Positions 53,151 to 61,247 are shown, counted from the stretch's first letter. The stretch is DNA of 64,000 nt from Mycobacterium sp. E2733 (GCF_001667585.1 NZ_LZJZ01000061.1:160367-224366); one strand, 5' to 3'. Notes: generated by a model not told the origin, from the letters alone. Numbers and translations are program-made.

Positions 53151-53405
53151 ATGCACCCAGGAGCCGCCCCGGTCGCCGATGAGCAGCTTCAGCGGTTACT
53201 AGCCGCCTATGCCATCCTTCGCGACCCGGCACGTCGGGCCGCCTACGACCGTAGCGCGCCAGGCCCGACACAGGCCCGCCCGGTCAAAACCACAGCCGGG
53301 GACAGTCACGCAGTCGACATCCCCATCACCCGCAACGCCCGCCCCCGCCCCGAGTCGGCACGAACGCCGCCGCTGTGGGTGGGACCGGTGCGATGGCACC
53401 GCTGA
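53151..53405 (+). pseudogene. DnaJ (J-domain) gene fragment
   Basis: Reads HPGAAPVADEQLQRLLAAYAILRDPARRAAYDRSAPG and then a Pro/Arg tail ending PPLWVGPVRWHR. The first part is helices III and IV of a J-domain, with the HPD motif altered to HPG. Helices I and II are missing: the sequence before it does not encode them. A 5'-truncated gene; the tail is duplicated just downstream. Confidence 0.6.
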
Positions 53406-53538
53406 ACCGTTGCGTCCTGCATTTATTCGACATCCCCATCACCCGCAACGCCCGCCCCCGCCCCGAGTCGGCACAAACGCCGCCGCTGTGGGTGGGACCG
53501 GTGCGATGGCACCGCTGAACCGTTGCGTCCTGCATTTA
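53314..53538 (+). repeat. Two tandem copies of a 113-bp unit
   Basis: Copies at 53314-53426 and 53427-53538 are almost identical. Each encodes DIPITRNARPRPESA and then PPLWVGPVRWHR, followed by a stop and a short spacer. The second copy is a duplication of the DnaJ fragment's C-terminal tail plus 3' flank. Confidence 0.85.
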
Positions 53539-53603
53539 TCGATGGCACCGTCTACGGAGAAGGACCTCACTGGCACCATCGCCAAGGTCGCGAGCTAAGT
53601 CCT

Positions 53604-54710
53604 TCACGCCTCGGGGAGGTTGGCCCGGATAGGTAGCCGCCGCGGGCCCCACTGTCCGGCCGGGCCGTCGTAGATACCGGCCAACTGCCAGCCGCATGCG
53701 CGGCAGCGGCCATCGTCTGTTAGGGCATAGTGCCGCATCGCATACCAGTCGCGAACCACGACAGCTGATCCGCACCCTGGGCACAACGTGCTGTCGCCCT
53801 CGGCGTCGTGGACGTTGCCGGTGTAGACGAACCGCAGGCCTTCATTGATGCTGATACGGCGGGCCCGCGTCAGCGCGGCGGGCGGTGTGGGCGGTGTGTC
53901 TAGCATCTTGTAGTCGGGATGGAATGCGGTGAAATGCACCGGTACGTCGACGCCGAGGTTCTCCCGGATCCACGCGCATTCGGCTGCGATTTCCGCGTCG
54001 CTGTCGTTTCCTCCGGAAATCAGCAAAGTGGTGATCTCTAGCCACACCTCCGTCTGATGCCGCAGGTAGACCAAGGTGTCCAAGACATCGTGCAGATGCC
54101 CGACGCAGACCTTGCGGTAGAAGTCTTCGGTGAACGCCTTCAAGTCGACGTTGGCGGCGTCGATGTGCAGGTAAAACTCGGCGCGGGGCTGCGGGCACAT
54201 GTAGCCGGCGGTCACCGCAATCGCGTGGATTCCCCGATCGTGGCAGGCGTCGGCGACATCAGCGGCGTATTCCCAGAAGATCGTCGGATCGTTATAGGTG
54301 AATGCCACACTGCGACAACCTAATTCGTCAGCGGTGCGCGGGATGTACGCAGGAGTGGCCGTACTGGCCAGCGTGTCGATCTCGCGGGATTTGGAGAGAT
54401 TCCAGTTCTGACAAAACTTGCACGCCAGGTTGCACCCGGCGGTTCCGAACGAGAGCACGGCCGATCCGGGGAGGAAGTGGTTGAGCGGCTTCTTCTCGAT
54501 CGGATCGACGCAGAACCCGCTCGAACGTCCATAGCTGGTGAGCTGCACCTGGTCATCAATCCGGCCGCGGACGAAGCACAGGCCGCGCTGGCCCTCGTGA
54601 AGTTTGCAGGCGCGTGGACATACGTCGCACTGGATCCGCCCGTCATCGAGGCGATGCCAGTGTTTGGTGGCGACAGTAAACGGGTCGTTCTGCGAGAGGA
54701 GGGTGGTCAT
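53604..54710 (-). CDS. amrS: AmmeMemoRadiSam system radical SAM enzyme
   Basis: A 368-aa radical SAM enzyme. It opens with a Cys-rich CDVCPRACKLHEGQRGLCFVR segment and carries the cluster motif GTAGCNLACKFCQNW (CxxxCxxC). Family segments follow: SKSREIDT, VAFTYNDPTIFWEYAADVADACHDRG, DLKAFTEDFYRKVC and VHFTAFHPDYKML. A C-terminal zinc ribbon (CPGCGSAVV, CRACGW) completes it. It is homologous to PFL-activating enzymes but of the AmrS type. The usual partners AmrA (AMMECR1) and AmrB (Memo) are not adjacent in this window. The target is unknown. Confidence 0.88.
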   Translation of the reverse strand: MTTLLSQNDPFTVATKHWHRLDDGRIQCDVCPRACKLHEGQRGLCFVRGRIDDQVQLTSYGRSSGFCVDPIEKKPLNHFLPGSAVLSFGTAGCNLACKFCQNWNLSKSREIDTLASTATPAYIPRTADELGCRSVAFTYNDPTIFWEYAADVADACHDRGIHAIAVTAGYMCPQPRAEFYLHIDAANVDLKAFTEDFYRKVCVGHLHDVLDTLVYLRHQTEVWLEITTLLISGGNDSDAEIAAECAWIRENLGVDVPVHFTAFHPDYKMLDTPPTPPAALTRARRISINEGLRFVYTGNVHDAEGDSTLCPGCGSAVVVRDWYAMRHYALTDDGRCRACGWQLAGIYDGPAGQWGPRRLPIRANLPEA

Positions 54711-54759
54711 AGCATGCTCGAGCGCCAGGCTACCCGCCTTTACACCTGGTCAGCACCAG

Positions 54760-54966
54760 TTAAGAAAGCAGGTCGTTTGTCGCCACGGCGCTATCGCGGT
54801 GCGGGCTCGCGGTGCCGTCCAAGCCTGTTAGCGTCCCGCCCGCTTCGCGCACCAAGATTTGTGCGGCGCGCTCTTGGATTTGGGATACCGCCGACTCGGG
54901 TGCGGCGCGCAGAATCACCACCGACAGCGGCAATGCATCGATACCCGCAGGGCCACCGTCGATCAA
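54760..54966 (-). pseudogene. C-terminal fragment of an inositol monophosphatase-family gene
   Basis: Reads RAAQILVREAGGTLTGLDGTASPHRDSAVATNDLLS, the standard C-terminal end of IMPase/HisN-type phosphatases (EAGG..T.LDG...ATN.LL). The first 30 residues also have an IMPase-like IDALPLSVVIL. The catalytic N-terminal three quarters are missing: upstream (above 54966) the DNA switches to the epimerase gene on the other strand. A truncated gene. Confidence 0.6.
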
Positions 54967-56026
54967 CAGCGAGCCGTTCGGTCAGGTTGGTGGGACGCCG
55001 GTGAGCCGCTACACGCTCACCAGCGGGCACGGCATGCGCGTGGGAATCCTCACCTACGGCGGCATCATTCAGTCGATCGAGGTCCCCGATCGCACCGGAC
55101 ATGTCGGCGATGTGGTGCTGGGATTTCCGACTCTGGTCGGCTACCTGAACAACACCGGATCCGCCAAGACCTATTTCGGCGCGATCATCGGCCGCTATGG
55201 CAACCGCATCGTTAAGCGAGCTTTCTCGTTGAATGGCAACGAGTATCACTTGCCGATCAACAATAACGGCAATAGCCTGCATGGCTGCACCGCGGGCTTC
55301 GATACGAAAGTGTGGCAGGCCAGTCAGGAGAACGGCACCGACAGCGTAGGCCTGAAGCTCCAATATGTCAGTCCGGCAGGCGAAATGGGCTATCCCGGGA
55401 CGCTGACGACCACCGTCACCTACACCCTGGATGAGAAGAATGAACTGCGGACCAACTACCACGCGACCACCGATGCGCCGACCGTGATCAACCTGACCAA
55501 TCACAGCTACTTCAACCTGGCAGGTGAAGACACGCTCGACGTCTACGACCAAAAGCTCACAATCGATGCTGACAACTACACGCCGACCGACTCGACACAG
55601 ATCCCGACGGGGCAGATCGCCACGGTGAAGGGCACACCGTTCGACTTCACATCAACTACCGCGATCGGGGCGCATATCACGGCGAACGACCCGCAGCTGT
55701 TGCTGGCCCGGGGTTACGACCACAACTGGGTGATCAACCGCGGCAACAACACGGGCCTGGTGGAGGCGGCCAGGGCCGAGGATCCGCAGACAGGGCGTGT
55801 CTTGACTGTCTCCACAACCGAGCCAGGGGTGCAGTTCTACACGTCCAACTTCATCGACGGGTCGTTCACGGGCACGAGCGGGCATATCTACCGGCAGGGA
55901 GCGGGATTCACGATGGAGACCCAGCACTACCCGGATTCGCCAAATCACCCGAACTTCCCGACCACCACGCTCCACCCGGGCCAGACCTACGATTCGACAA
56001 CGGTTTTAGCCTTCAGCGCGGAATGA
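54812..56026 (+). CDS. Aldose 1-epimerase (galactose mutarotase), 5' end probably replaced
   Basis: The catalytic domain (from about 54965, SEPFGQVGG) is intact: RVGILTYGGIIQSIEVPDRTG, FGAIIGRYGNRI, NNNGNSLHGCTAGFDTKVW, NLTNHSYFNLAG (catalytic His) and GAGFTMETQHYPDSPNHPNFP (catalytic Glu). It interconverts alpha and beta aldoses. Related mycobacterial proteins are exported with a signal peptide. Here the 50 codons before the domain are antisense to an IMPase fragment and encode no signal. So the 5' end seems to have been replaced by recombination; the true start might be GTG 55001. The product may be cytosolic or unmade. Confidence 0.75.
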   Translation: MPSKPVSVPPASRTKICAARSWIWDTADSGAARRITTDSGNASIPAGPPSINSEPFGQVGGTPVSRYTLTSGHGMRVGILTYGGIIQSIEVPDRTGHVGDVVLGFPTLVGYLNNTGSAKTYFGAIIGRYGNRIVKRAFSLNGNEYHLPINNNGNSLHGCTAGFDTKVWQASQENGTDSVGLKLQYVSPAGEMGYPGTLTTTVTYTLDEKNELRTNYHATTDAPTVINLTNHSYFNLAGEDTLDVYDQKLTIDADNYTPTDSTQIPTGQIATVKGTPFDFTSTTAIGAHITANDPQLLLARGYDHNWVINRGNNTGLVEAARAEDPQTGRVLTVSTTEPGVQFYTSNFIDGSFTGTSGHIYRQGAGFTMETQHYPDSPNHPNFPTTTLHPGQTYDSTTVLAFSAE

Positions 56027-56143
56027 GCGCCGGTGCGGGCGCCCATATCTGCGGTCGGGCCTCACCATTATCTGATTTTTGAGAGGCACATGAAGTTCGC
56101 GCGCCGAAGCCATGCGATAAATCATCGCGGTAGTCACTATCGG

Positions 56144-56296
56144 TCAGCGCTGCGACTGCTCGATCTCGTCAAGCTGTCTGTCGAGATCGGCCAATTCGAT
56201 TGCCAGGCGACGCAACTGGTGTGCGACGGCGGCGCGTCGTCGCTCAAGCTGCGCGCGGCGCTCTTCGCGGCCCGCGTCGTGTGCCTCGGTGTGCAT
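56144..56296 (-). CDS. Small coiled-coil protein (50 aa)
   Basis: MHTEAHDAGREERRAQLERRRAAVAHQLRRLAIELADLDRQLDEIEQSQR: a short charged heptad-patterned helix. The ATG 56296 has a weak GGAAGC site upstream. No family recognised. It may be real or a remnant. Confidence 0.4.
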   Translation of the reverse strand: MHTEAHDAGREERRAQLERRRAAVAHQLRRLAIELADLDRQLDEIEQSQR

Positions 56297-56442
56297 GGTG
56301 ATCGCTTCCGGCGGTCTGGCTGTAAAGGTGCGGAAAACGGCAGTGTGCGATCTGTGCGGTGACGGGCAAGCTGTTGCGCGACTGATAGCACAACTACAGT
56401 CAAGCGACACGGCGTCACCGTCGGCCCAACGGACCGATCGGC

Positions 56443-56655
56443 TCAGGGGTGAGCGGACGCGCGTGTCTTTTGGTGCCTTGGTCTGCGGCTGTGGCACAAC
56501 GGGTCGGCACACCGTGGCGTCCACGGCGACAATTCGCGCGCCATCTCTTCTGTGCCGTTTCCAAGGATTAACGGCTGCGACAGCCACTCGGATGGACCCC
56601 CGCAGGTTTCGCACAATCGGTCGGGCGCTGGCTGAGTATGAATCTGAAGCCTCAT
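56443..56655 (-). CDS. Possible small zinc-binding protein (70 aa)
   Basis: Reads MRLQIHTQPAPDRLCETCGGPSEWLSQPLILGNGTEEMARELSPWTPRCADPLC and then a basic tail. The CxxC and CxxxxC pairs suggest a zinc ribbon. The ribosome binding site is poor, and an alternative TTG start lies 87 bp upstream. Unrecognised. The rest of the surrounding 56.3-56.9 kb shows no gene. Confidence 0.4.
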   Translation of the reverse strand: MRLQIHTQPAPDRLCETCGGPSEWLSQPLILGNGTEEMARELSPWTPRCADPLCHSRRPRHQKTRASAHP

Positions 56656-56936
56656 GGTGTCGATTGTGGAGGGACCGTCGGGCGCAGCGGTCCTGATTCG
56701 GGCACGTCTCGGGCACAGTTTCAATACAAGCGATTCCTTCAAACGGAGGTTGTGCAGGTCGCATCATGGGGCCCGTTACCCCGTCGAAAAGAGCTCGGCA
56801 GCACACCCGCTTCGCGGTTCTCGCCGTTCCGCAAGCATGTACGCGCAGGTGCTCTACCGGTTCTACAGTAAGCAGTCGCCGACGTCTTTTCAGGACCTCG
56901 CTTCGGCGACGAGGTTCCAGAAAATGGTCGAAACCG

Positions 56937-58148
56937 TTATGTGCCCGACCGCGGTTGAGGCGATGTCGTCACCCGTGTGCCGCCGGTGATGTCGCCGCCC
57001 GCGGCTCGCCGGCGTCCCACCAGGTACCAGGTATGCATCACACCCTTGCCCTTGACCACGACGTCACCTCGCTCTTCGAACAGGAAGTCGTCCTTGAGCC
57101 GTTCATAGACTTCATGCGGTACTTGGATGCGGCCCTCGCGATCAGTTGACTCCATGCGTGAGGCGACATTGACCGCATCTCCCCATACGTCGTAGAAGAA
57201 TCGGCGCGCACCGACCACGCCGGCGATCACGGGACCCGCAGCCAGCCCGATTCGCAGCGGAACCGGTCGTCCCCAAGGGTCGCGCAGGTCTGCCACCGCG
57301 TCGGCGATGTCGAGCGCGAGGTTTGCGAGCGCCTCGAGATGATCCGGGCGGGACATGGGCACTCCGCTGACCACCATGTAACAGTCCCCGCTGGTTTTGA
57401 TTTTCTCCAAGTCGTGGCGATCGACCAGCCGGTCAAGATCGGTGTAAAGCTGGTTTAGGAACTTCACCAAGTCCGCAGGGTTCGTGGTGCTGGCCCATTG
57501 GGTAAATCCAGCGATGTCGGCCAGCAGAATCGAAGCGTCTTCGTACTTGTCGGCGATGATGCTCGCGTCCGGATTCTTCAACTGCTCGGCGACACTCGCG
57601 GGCAAGATGTTGGCCAGCAACGACTCCGATCTCCGGTACTCCAGGTCCATGACCTCCTCCGCATGGGCCATCTCACGCAGCGCGTACCAGACCGTTGCGA
57701 CAATCATCCCGCAGGCCACGACCAGCGCGAAGGCGAAATTCACTGTGACGGCCCAGGCAGGCCGGATTCCGGTGTCGTGCGGAACAACGGTATACAACGT
57801 CACCGCGAGCCCAGCGCCGATGCCCACGAGGCCAGAAACGAGGGCGATGTGCTCGACACCGAGCAGCAACACCACAAGGGGAGCCGACACGAGAAAGTAG
57901 AACTGCAGACCCGAGCCGGTGCCCACCAACCAGCAGAGGACGAAGATCGTCGCGTAGGTGCAGCCGATAAAGGTCACCGGTGCCGCCAATTCACCGAACC
58001 GGTGAAGGCGTGGCACCAGTGCGAAGATGATTGCCGGGACGACGTAGATGAGAAGGACGCGTCGGAACTCCGCTCCGGTGACGACGCTGAAGCCGATTCC
58101 GAAGCTCAAGGTGCAGAAAGCAGCTGACCATGTCGCGAGCCTCAGCAC
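56937..58148 (-). CDS. cya: Membrane-anchored class III adenylyl cyclase, Cya (Rv1625c)-like
   Basis: A 403-aa protein with six N-terminal membrane helices (VVTGAEFRRVLLIYVVPAIIFALV, FIGCTYATIFVLCWLVG, APLVVLLLGVEHIALVSGLVGIGAGLAV, FAFALVVACGMIVATVWYAL) and a C-terminal cyclase domain. All catalytic residues are present: LLADIAGFT (metal Asp), EKIKTSGDCYM (Lys, Asp), FFYDVWGDAVNVASRM (Asp, Asn, Arg). The domains and linker (MDLEYRRSESLLANILPASVAEQLK) follow M. tuberculosis Rv1625c closely, from memory. Orthologous-looking residues continue upstream of GTG 58148 (DQHYGLRVERRLRVLRL) but no start lies in that frame. An ATG GCG GCC at about 58296 is one base out of frame, suggesting a 5' frameshift. 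Confidence 0.85.
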   Translation of the reverse strand: MLRLATWSAAFCTLSFGIGFSVVTGAEFRRVLLIYVVPAIIFALVPRLHRFGELAAPVTFIGCTYATIFVLCWLVGTGSGLQFYFLVSAPLVVLLLGVEHIALVSGLVGIGAGLAVTLYTVVPHDTGIRPAWAVTVNFAFALVVACGMIVATVWYALREMAHAEEVMDLEYRRSESLLANILPASVAEQLKNPDASIIADKYEDASILLADIAGFTQWASTTNPADLVKFLNQLYTDLDRLVDRHDLEKIKTSGDCYMVVSGVPMSRPDHLEALANLALDIADAVADLRDPWGRPVPLRIGLAAGPVIAGVVGARRFFYDVWGDAVNVASRMESTDREGRIQVPHEVYERLKDDFLFEERGDVVVKGKGVMHTWYLVGRRRAAGGDITGGTRVTTSPQPRSGT

Positions 58149-58470
58149 CCGGAGCCGACGCTCGACGCGGAGGCCGTAGTGCTGATCACGTACCGGGACG
58201 GTCGCGCTCCAGCGCAGACCCCCGAGCCGCTTCGACCGGCGAAGCGGACCACCTGGTCGCGCGACTGGCGGGTTTTCGCACTGGCCGCCATGCCCTTAGC
58301 TTATTACCTTGTGCTGCAATAGTTTTGGAATTGATATTTGTATTGACCGGATGGCCTTTGCGCACCGCGCTCGGTTAAACCGCTGACCAGCGAGAATCGA
58401 GAATATCTCGGAATGAGCCGGCCAATTACCCGTAGACTGACCGCGCCAGACGCCGAGATGACCGAGCACC

Positions 58471-58593
58471 ACGGTTGACCAGGTAAGTACCGAGATGGCC
58501 GAATGGTGCAACCGGCCGTTGGAGCCGACCTATCCGGTGGTGTTTACCGACGCGATCTTCCTCAAGGAGCGCGACGGCCGGGTTGGGAGCTAG
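58471..58593 (+). pseudogene. IS256-family transposase fragment
   Basis: The plus strand reads TVDQVSTEMAEWCNRPLEP, then TYPVVFTDAIFLKERDGRVGS and TAG. This is the segment around the first catalytic Asp of IS256-type transposases (usual form: W..RPL...YPV.F.DA...K.RDG.V). About 40 of some 400 codons survive; no terminal repeats are visible. A relic of a lost insertion sequence. Confidence 0.7.
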
Positions 58594-58600
58594 ACGACGC

Positions 58601-58837
58601 TCAGGCGGGTCGCCCTTGGGCGCGACGGATGTTGTCCTGTTCGTGAAAATTCGCGTCGGGGCACCAGATGATTGGCCACTCTAGCCAGGGCGGGTCGATC
58701 TCGTGGTCACCAAAGAACACGGTGTGTTCCGACTGAGAGGGCACCAGCTTCCAGCCCCATTGATCGCCGCGCAACTCACGCACCAGCAGCGCTCCGTCAG
58801 CCGAGCGGCGCACGGTCCCTCGCGGCGCATCGTTCAT
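58601..58837 (-). CDS. Small hypothetical protein (78 aa)
   Basis: MNDAPRGTVRRSADGALLVRELRGDQWGWKLVPSQSEHTVFFGDHEIDPPWLEWPIIWCPDANFHEQ...: a compact Trp-rich protein without signal or membrane segment. ATG 58837 lacks a strong ribosome binding site. I do not recognise it. Confidence 0.5.
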   Translation of the reverse strand: MNDAPRGTVRRSADGALLVRELRGDQWGWKLVPSQSEHTVFFGDHEIDPPWLEWPIIWCPDANFHEQDNIRRAQGRPA

Positions 58838-58922
58838 GTGCTCAGTTCTACATCTTTTTTGAGCCGCCAGCAGCAACTCGGCGAACTAGGGGCGTCACCG
58901 ACAGCGGCGCAATCTTCCAAAG

Positions 58923-59318
58923 TCAGGCGGTGGTGTGGACGATCAGCACATCGGTTCTGGCCCGGCGTGACACATTGCCCGGCACGGAGAATAACCGGCC
59001 GATTATCCGGTCCAGCCCTACCCGACCGACTATCAGTAGGTCGGCCTTCGCCTCATTAGCGAGGCCCACCAGCGCCTCTACCGGAGCACCGGGAATTGGC
59101 CGCTCTTCGATGTTTCTCGCTCCGGCCGCTTGAGCCCGATCGCTGGCCTCGCGCAAGACCGCAGACGATTTGCGTGCAGCCGACGAACCCGATGAATATC
59201 CCGTCGCAATGATCAGCTTCGCGTTCGACCGGGCAGCAATCTCAGCTGCGCGGTCGACTGCGCGCAGCGATGTCGGCGACCCGTCGGTGCCAACCACCAA
59301 CGTCTGATAGCCGCTCAT
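58923..59318 (-). CDS. Single-domain universal stress protein
   Basis: A 131-aa UspA-like protein: YQTLVVGTDGSPTSLRAVDRAAEIAARSNAKLIIATGY, then APVEALVGLANEAKADLLIVGRVGLDRIIGRLFSVPGNVSRRARTDVLIVHT. The ATP-binding motif is partly degenerate: GRVG...GRLFSVPGNVS has Gly-Asn in place of the usual Gly-Ser. It may therefore not bind ATP as the canonical form does. Monocistronic. Confidence 0.85.
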   Translation of the reverse strand: MSGYQTLVVGTDGSPTSLRAVDRAAEIAARSNAKLIIATGYSSGSSAARKSSAVLREASDRAQAAGARNIEERPIPGAPVEALVGLANEAKADLLIVGRVGLDRIIGRLFSVPGNVSRRARTDVLIVHTTA

Positions 59319-59564
59319 TTGCCCCCAAGGTCTCCGATAGCCGTGTCATTTGTCCTGGTGGAATACCCTGCCAAGCAGTGTTTACAACACTCCTTAATAA
59401 TTTCCACCGTTGTGGGAGCATGCCGCAAACGTTGGGGGCGTACTGGCCTGGCAATGTGCCCGTAGTTGGCGATCTGGTCCGCTGCACCGATGGCTCGTGA
59501 ATGACGAGGCTGCCGCCTGCGGATCCTGGGTAACGTCGATGCGGTACCAGCCGACTTAACGTCC

Positions 59565-59828
59565 ATGATGATGAAGAGGCGGCTGATTGTGTTGAGCTTT
59601 TCCTTTGCGTTCATCGTCACCGCCGTAGCGGGGGCAGTGGTGGCTGTCGTAGCTTGCGCGGTGCTGTTAATGGTCATAAGAGCGGAGGCACGCGGAGACG
59701 CGGCGCGCCGCGAGGCAGCAGAAGCCCCGACAGAAGCCAGGGTGGCGGTGGCAGAAGCAGTAATTGCAGAAGCCGAGGCAGTGATCGCAGCGGCACGACT
59801 ACGCCTGCTCGGAGGAGCCGCTTCCTGA
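59565..59828 (+). CDS. Possible small membrane protein (87 aa)
   Basis: One good membrane segment (LIVLSFSFAFIVTAVAGAVVAVVACAVLLMVI) followed by an Ala/Glu-rich helix (RREAAEAPTEARVAVAEAVIAEAEAVIAAARLRL). The ribosome binding site is weak and there is a triple ATG start. A minus-strand frame over the same DNA is low complexity and less likely. Unrecognised. Confidence 0.4.
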   Translation: MMMKRRLIVLSFSFAFIVTAVAGAVVAVVACAVLLMVIRAEARGDAARREAAEAPTEARVAVAEAVIAEAEAVIAAARLRLLGGAAS

Positions 59829-60094
59829 CCCCCATCGGCCATGGAGACGACCCCGCCTGGGCGGCAAGAAAGTGCGCGCGTACCCCAGGAGAGAAGGAGC
59901 GGCCCGATCAACGCGGGGCCCTGTGCGGCGTGCGCCAGTCCGTCGCAGTCAGCCACGGTGAACGGTCAGATCCTGATGCCGGAGCAGACCGGCAGGGTCG
60001 CAATCTATGGCGCCTGTTCGGATAGCGGTCGTTTTGCTGCGCGGTTCGCAGCAGACTTCTATAAGTGGTCCATCACTTGGATTAGGGTTAAATC

Positions 60095-60439
60095 ATGGGT
60101 GCCGAGTTCATCGAAATCCGGATAACCCACCCTCAGGGATTTGTCCAACCCGCACCCGAGGCCGTGCGCCCCCGACTGCTGGACTGGCAGGTTGATGTCA
60201 AGGGCAGGCACGTCGCCGGGCGTTACCGGATAACCCGCTACGAGCAGGATGGCCAACCGAGGTGGTGGTTGGACGGAACTGGCCAGCACCCATGGACGAG
60301 CGACGATGTCGAGTATCTAAAGGACGTGGCCGAGCACCACGCGGGCCGGCTGCTGCACAGACAGCGGTGGCGGCCCAAGAGCATGTACAACGGCCAGGAG
60401 CCGCCGCTGTGGATAGGTGGTCGAGGGTGGTTTTCATAG
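60095..60439 (+). CDS. Hypothetical protein (114 aa)
   Basis: MGAEFIEIRITHPQGFVQPAPEAVRPRLLDWQVDVKGRHVAGRYRITRYEQDGQPRWWLDGTGQHPWTSDDVEYLKDVAEHHAGRLLHRQRW...: soluble and balanced in composition, with no signal peptide. It looks like a real protein by codon pattern. Family not recognised. It ends just before a promoter-like repeat and the tRNA fragment. Confidence 0.55.
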   Translation: MGAEFIEIRITHPQGFVQPAPEAVRPRLLDWQVDVKGRHVAGRYRITRYEQDGQPRWWLDGTGQHPWTSDDVEYLKDVAEHHAGRLLHRQRWRPKSMYNGQEPPLWIGGRGWFS

Positions 60440-60448
60440 GTGACCGCT

Positions 60449-60493
60449 CTTGGCGCCGTCAAGATCCGAGATGGAAACCGCAGGTAACGACCG
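60449..60493 (+). repeat. Second copy of the lipoprotein-gene promoter/leader segment
   Basis: About 44 bp aligned without gaps to 12361-12403 with roughly 80% identity, from the palindrome CTTGGCGCCGTCAAG (one arm base changed) to GCAGGTAACGA. At 12.4 kb this is directly before the ATG of a beta-lactamase-fold lipoprotein. Here no gene follows. Confidence 0.55.
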
Positions 60494-60554
60494 GTACTTA
60501 ATCGGAACGAGGCGGAATTAAACCGCAGTTAGCGCCTCATTCTGCCTGGTTAAG

Positions 60555-60581
60555 CAGGGGTTCGAGTCCCCTTAGCTCCAC
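60555..60581 (+). repeat. Partial tRNA-Ala 3' end duplication (candidate attachment site)
   Basis: 27 bp identical to 45260-45286, covering the T-arm and acceptor 3' strand of the tRNA-Ala(GGC) gene. The 5' part of a tRNA is absent. It is the signature of integration at the tRNA. Confidence 0.8.
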
Positions 60582-60830
60582 AAATTCGGCGGCCCTACTC
60601 CGACCCCGACCGAAAATGAGGGGAAAGGGTAGGTGCGTCTGTGGCGGTAAAAGGGCAAGGCTCCGTTTCGCGAACAAGGGTGTTCTTTCGTCGCGAGTGA
60701 CGTCGAGATCGTCGATCCCAAGAGCATCCTTCAGCAGCTAAGGTTCAATTGACGTCGGAAAACAGCCTGACGCAGCCGCTGAAGGGTTGCAGAGACTGGA
60801 TGCAAGTGTGGCGAGAAGGGAGAAATTGCA

Positions 60831-61247
60831 GTGAATCTCTCAGCAGCGCATCTCTCATTATTTGGCTGGGGGTGCTTGGGCGCCGCATTCCCCGAAATCA
60901 CTCGACAGGCTCAAATAAAGGCTCAGAAGGTCGATGGGCCCTTCAGGTACTACTTTTTCACGGTGGTGTTCGTAATTGCCTCCGGATTGGTGGTTTTAGC
61001 ATTGCCTGGACAGCTTTCAGCCTTGACTGCAATCTATGCGGGAGCGGCCGCACCGGTGATCGTGTCAAAAGGGGCGGAGACGTTCGTCAGTTTGAAGCCC
61101 AAACAGGACGGCGAACATTCCACAGCTACAACGCCGGGCGCCGTCCTAGACGATATATCAGGTCTAACGCCGGATGCCATCTATGTCAAAACCAACCAGC
61201 GCTTCTTGAGGGCGAATAGTTTCGCAAGATTTCTTCTCTCACTATAA
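60831..61247 (+). CDS. Hypothetical membrane protein (138 aa)
   Basis: GTG 60831 follows GGGAGA. There are two to three hydrophobic segments (LSLFGWGCLGAAFPEI; YYFFTVVFVIASGLVVLALPG; LTAIYAGAAAPVIVSKG) and a polar C-terminus (TPDAIYVKTNQRFLRANSFARFLLSL). It lies 250 bp after the tRNA fragment and is less GC-rich than the host. It is transcribed toward the MBL-protease genes, with a 500-bp gap. Unrecognised. Confidence 0.6.
   Translation: MNLSAAHLSLFGWGCLGAAFPEITRQAQIKAQKVDGPFRYYFFTVVFVIASGLVVLALPGQLSALTAIYAGAAAPVIVSKGAETFVSLKPKQDGEHSTATTPGAVLDDISGLTPDAIYVKTNQRFLRANSFARFLLSL

Larger units (their letters stand above)
45260..60581. mobile_element. Putative old genomic island at tRNA-Ala
   Basis: The last 26 bases of the tRNA plus one following base are repeated exactly at 60555-60581, as expected for attL and attR of an element using this tRNA. 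An integrase N-terminus survives just inside the left end. The interior has no functional mobility gene now, but it holds several truncated genes (DnaJ, IMPase, IS256, Met/Gly-rich) and many stand-alone genes. It may be a composite of decayed insertions, or the right copy may belong to another element further right. Confidence 0.4.

Noticed and set aside
59315..59956. 213-codon minus-strand open frame rich in Ala, Thr and Ser
   Set aside because: Low-complexity antisense of the small membrane-protein frame; no domain or signal.
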